From the NCBI GenBank assembly GCA_019918135.1, contig WBZZ01000033.1, positions 162,501 through 195,000 on the forward strand: a DNA stretch of 32,500 nt, written 5' to 3'. Shown one piece after another: positions 30,589 through 32,500 of the stretch; positions within the stretch are counted from its first letter, which is position 1; each line of letters starts with the position of its first letter. Made by a program: the position numbers and the translations under genes. The stretch comes from Paulinella micropora. Lineage: Eukaryota; Cercozoa; Imbricatea; Euglyphida; Paulinellidae. Below the pieces are notes generated by a model, which saw only the letters and a program-made list of their open reading frames with translations, was not told where the DNA came from and did not search any database.

Positions 30589-31715
30589 ATGTAGGTCTAA
30601 ATCGCTAAACCAAACCGGATCCAAGTTTGTTCTTTAGAAGAGCAGGCCTGCGGGTTATGCAGAAAGTTTCTGAGTCGTAGATACCCAGCCCGCCGCGAAC
30701 GCCGTGAACTAAGTATGCAGGGAGAGAACTGATAAACTCGCAAATTATTTCAAACAAATATGGACTCATGTTCATGCAGATACACGTGCTCGAAGACCTG
30801 CCAGACAGCCTTGCTAGTCGCGGCAGCACCGAATGACTTCGCGGCGGCTGCGGCTAAGTCTGCCGGGAGAGAACCTGGTGAGCCTGCCGCCATCCAGCCT
30901 CAAACGAAACATCATTTATATTCGAAGTGTTTTCAAGTAATTATCTGTGCTTGTCATGGTCAGCAGGCTGAATTAACCCAAGCAAGGAACACATCGACAG
31001 CTGCCGCAACCGCCGTGAATGGGGAAGGGATGCCTGAACGTGTGCCAAGCTGCGGTCGATTAAGTAGTAGCCATTGATGTAGGTCTAAATCGCTAAACCA
31101 AACCGGATCCAAGTTTATTGTTTAGAAGAGCAGGCCTGCGGGTTGTGCAGAAAGTTTCTGAGTCGTAGATACCCAGCCCGCCGCGAACGCTGTGAACGCC
31201 GTGAACTAAGTCTGCCGGGAGAGAACCTGGTGAGCCTGCCGCCATCCAGCCTCAAACGAAACATCATTTATGCATGTACTCGAAGTGTTTTCAATTATCT
31301 GTGCTTGTCATGGTCAGCAGGCTGAAGTAACCCAAGCAAGGAACACATCGACAGCTGCCGCAACCGCCGTGAATGGGGAAGGGATGCCTGAACGTGTGCC
31401 AAGCTGCGGTCGATTAAGTAGTAGCCATTGATGTAGGTCTAAATCGCTAAACCAAACCGGATCCAAGTTTATTGTTTAGAAGAGCAGGCCTGCGGGTTGT
31501 GCAGAAAGTTTCTGAGTCGTAGATACCCAGCCCGCCGCGAACGCCGTGAACGCCGTGAACTAAGTCTGCCGGGAGAGAACCTGGTGAGCCTGCCGCCATC
31601 CAGCCTCAAACGAAACATCATTTATGCATGTATTTGAAGTGTTTTCAAGTAATTATCTGTGCTTGTTATGGTCAGCAGGCTGAATTAACCCAAGCAAGGA
31701 ACACAGCGACAGCTG
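30589..31715. repeat. Tandem array of three long units with SAP-gene homology
   Basis: Units start at ATGTAGGTCTAAATCGCTAA: 30589 (488 bp), 31077 (354 bp) and 31431 (about 285 bp, truncated). The first has about 134 extra bp (about 30712-30855) that the others lack. Within it a frame reads LLVAAAPNDFAAAAAKSAG then EPGEPAAIQPQTK. This matches the third repeat of the SAP protein (LVSAISPNVSAAAAVAAG, LGEPAAARLSQK). The array thus seems to contain a decayed copy of that exon. Units two and three are nearly identical. Confidence 0.85.
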
Positions 31716-32254
31716 CATTGAAGACGGTAAAGGTTTGTATAAAATTGTGAAGGTGCACGCACGTTTGTCATAAATTTGTACTGGACACACTGTATATATC
31801 ACGAGTAAAGCATTAGGAAGGAGTCCGGATGCAGTAGCTATGATAGGTAGCGTGAATTCAAAAAAAAAATCGCGGCAGGTGGACGCCGCGAAATGCCAAA
31901 GACACCAAAAAACACACGCCGTCAAGTTACCAAACTTGAGAGAATCGCAAGTGTGATGTCGGACGTCATAGTCCTGCATAGATCTATCGTTTTTACATGC
32001 TTTGTGAAGAAAACAAATTTTTTCAGATAGTGTAAACCGCCGCCAAGCGGTTCACGGCGCCGCGAACTGACAGCAACTTTCGACCGCTCGTTCTCACTCA
32101 AAACTTGTGTGACACCTAAAAGCTCTTGCAGGCCTTCAGTACTCATATGTATGAAGCTAAAAAAATTTTGAAAAAATTTCTAGCGGCCCTGCTTCGTAGC
32201 AAAGTAGAAATCAGCTCAGATAGTGTATAGTGTACTTGAAAAGTGCGAACGTGT
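31716..32254 (-). other. Unassigned DNA, possible minus-strand first exon
   Basis: A minus-strand frame from ATG at 32146 reads MSTEGLQELLGVTQVLSENE and stays protein-like to about 32043, where GGCG|gtttac would be a donor. It is too short to judge. The rest of the segment shows nothing. Confidence 0.2.
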
Positions 32255-32490
32255 CATGTATGTATTTATGTATGTACATATGTACATATGTATGTATGTA
32301 TGTATGTATGTCTAGCATGTCTAGTATGTATGTATGTATGTATGTATGTATGTATGTGTATGTATGTGTATGTATGTATGTATGTATGTATGCATGCATG
32401 CATGCATGCATGTATGTATGCATGCATGTATGTATGTATGCATGTATGTATGTATGTATGCATGTTTGTATGTATGTATGCAGGTACGCA
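32255..32490. repeat. (TATG/CATG)n microsatellite at the right end
   Basis: Degenerate TATG array with CATG and TGTATG variants, the same family as those near 29 and 8093. Tyr/Ile/His repeat frames here are artefacts. Confidence 0.9.
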
Positions 32491-32500
32491 TGCAATGATG

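Noticed and set aside
31893..32038. Plus-strand MPKTPKNTRRQVTKLERIAS reading
   Set aside because: Plausible start of a protein, but only 48 codons and overlapped by an equally plausible minus-strand reading, so neither is called with confidence.

Overview
Nothing here looks prokaryotic. The window reads as nuclear DNA of a eukaryote, most likely a protist or alga. Evidence: short GC-rich coding blocks bounded by GT...AG, very dense di- to pentanucleotide microsatellites, a Ty3/gypsy-type retroelement, and two foldback elements. I cannot name the species.

Layout. (1) 1-11712, plus strand: one multi-exon gene running in from the left edge. I could build 13 consecutive exons (209-11712) whose splice sites are all GT-AG and whose intron phases agree at all 12 junctions. 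They give about 1351 residues of an unrecognised, Leu-rich, probably alpha-helical protein with long Glu and Ser runs and a basic C-terminus. Most of its introns are filled with repeats, often a different class in each: TTGCTTGG, CTT, TCTA, ATCCT/ATCCC/ACCCT, TTTG, GAA, CTAC/CTAT, TTTA, TATG. Intron 1 also holds a 146-bp MITE with a perfect 5-bp target duplication. Intron 2 holds a 546-bp tandem repeat. (2) 11713-14900: AT-rich DNA without a credible gene. It contains a 270-bp foldback element and a recurring AATATGnCATATT pseudo-palindrome. (3) About 14900-27166, minus strand: a large degenerate Ty3/gypsy-like retroelement. In transcription order it has an intact 245-codon extra ORF, Gag (Lys run, RG-rich tail), a spacer region, an aspartic protease remnant, reverse transcriptase, RNase H, integrase with a GPY motif, and a C-terminal domain that resembles an SH3/BAH-like chromatin reader. 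In-frame stops and frameshifts break it. No LTR pair was found by eye. (4) 27167-30150: pieces of a possible DDE transposase-like gene, with one exon-like piece on the opposite strand across a (TA)n tract, then a SAP-domain gene with Ala/Ser/Pro repeats and an acidic C-terminal exon. (5) 30589-31715: a tandem array whose first unit carries a degenerate copy of the SAP gene's Ala-rich repeat. The window ends in a TATG microsatellite.

The exons of the large gene join without any phase error. That suggests the sequence is accurate there, so the frameshifts in the retroelement are more likely real decay than read errors.
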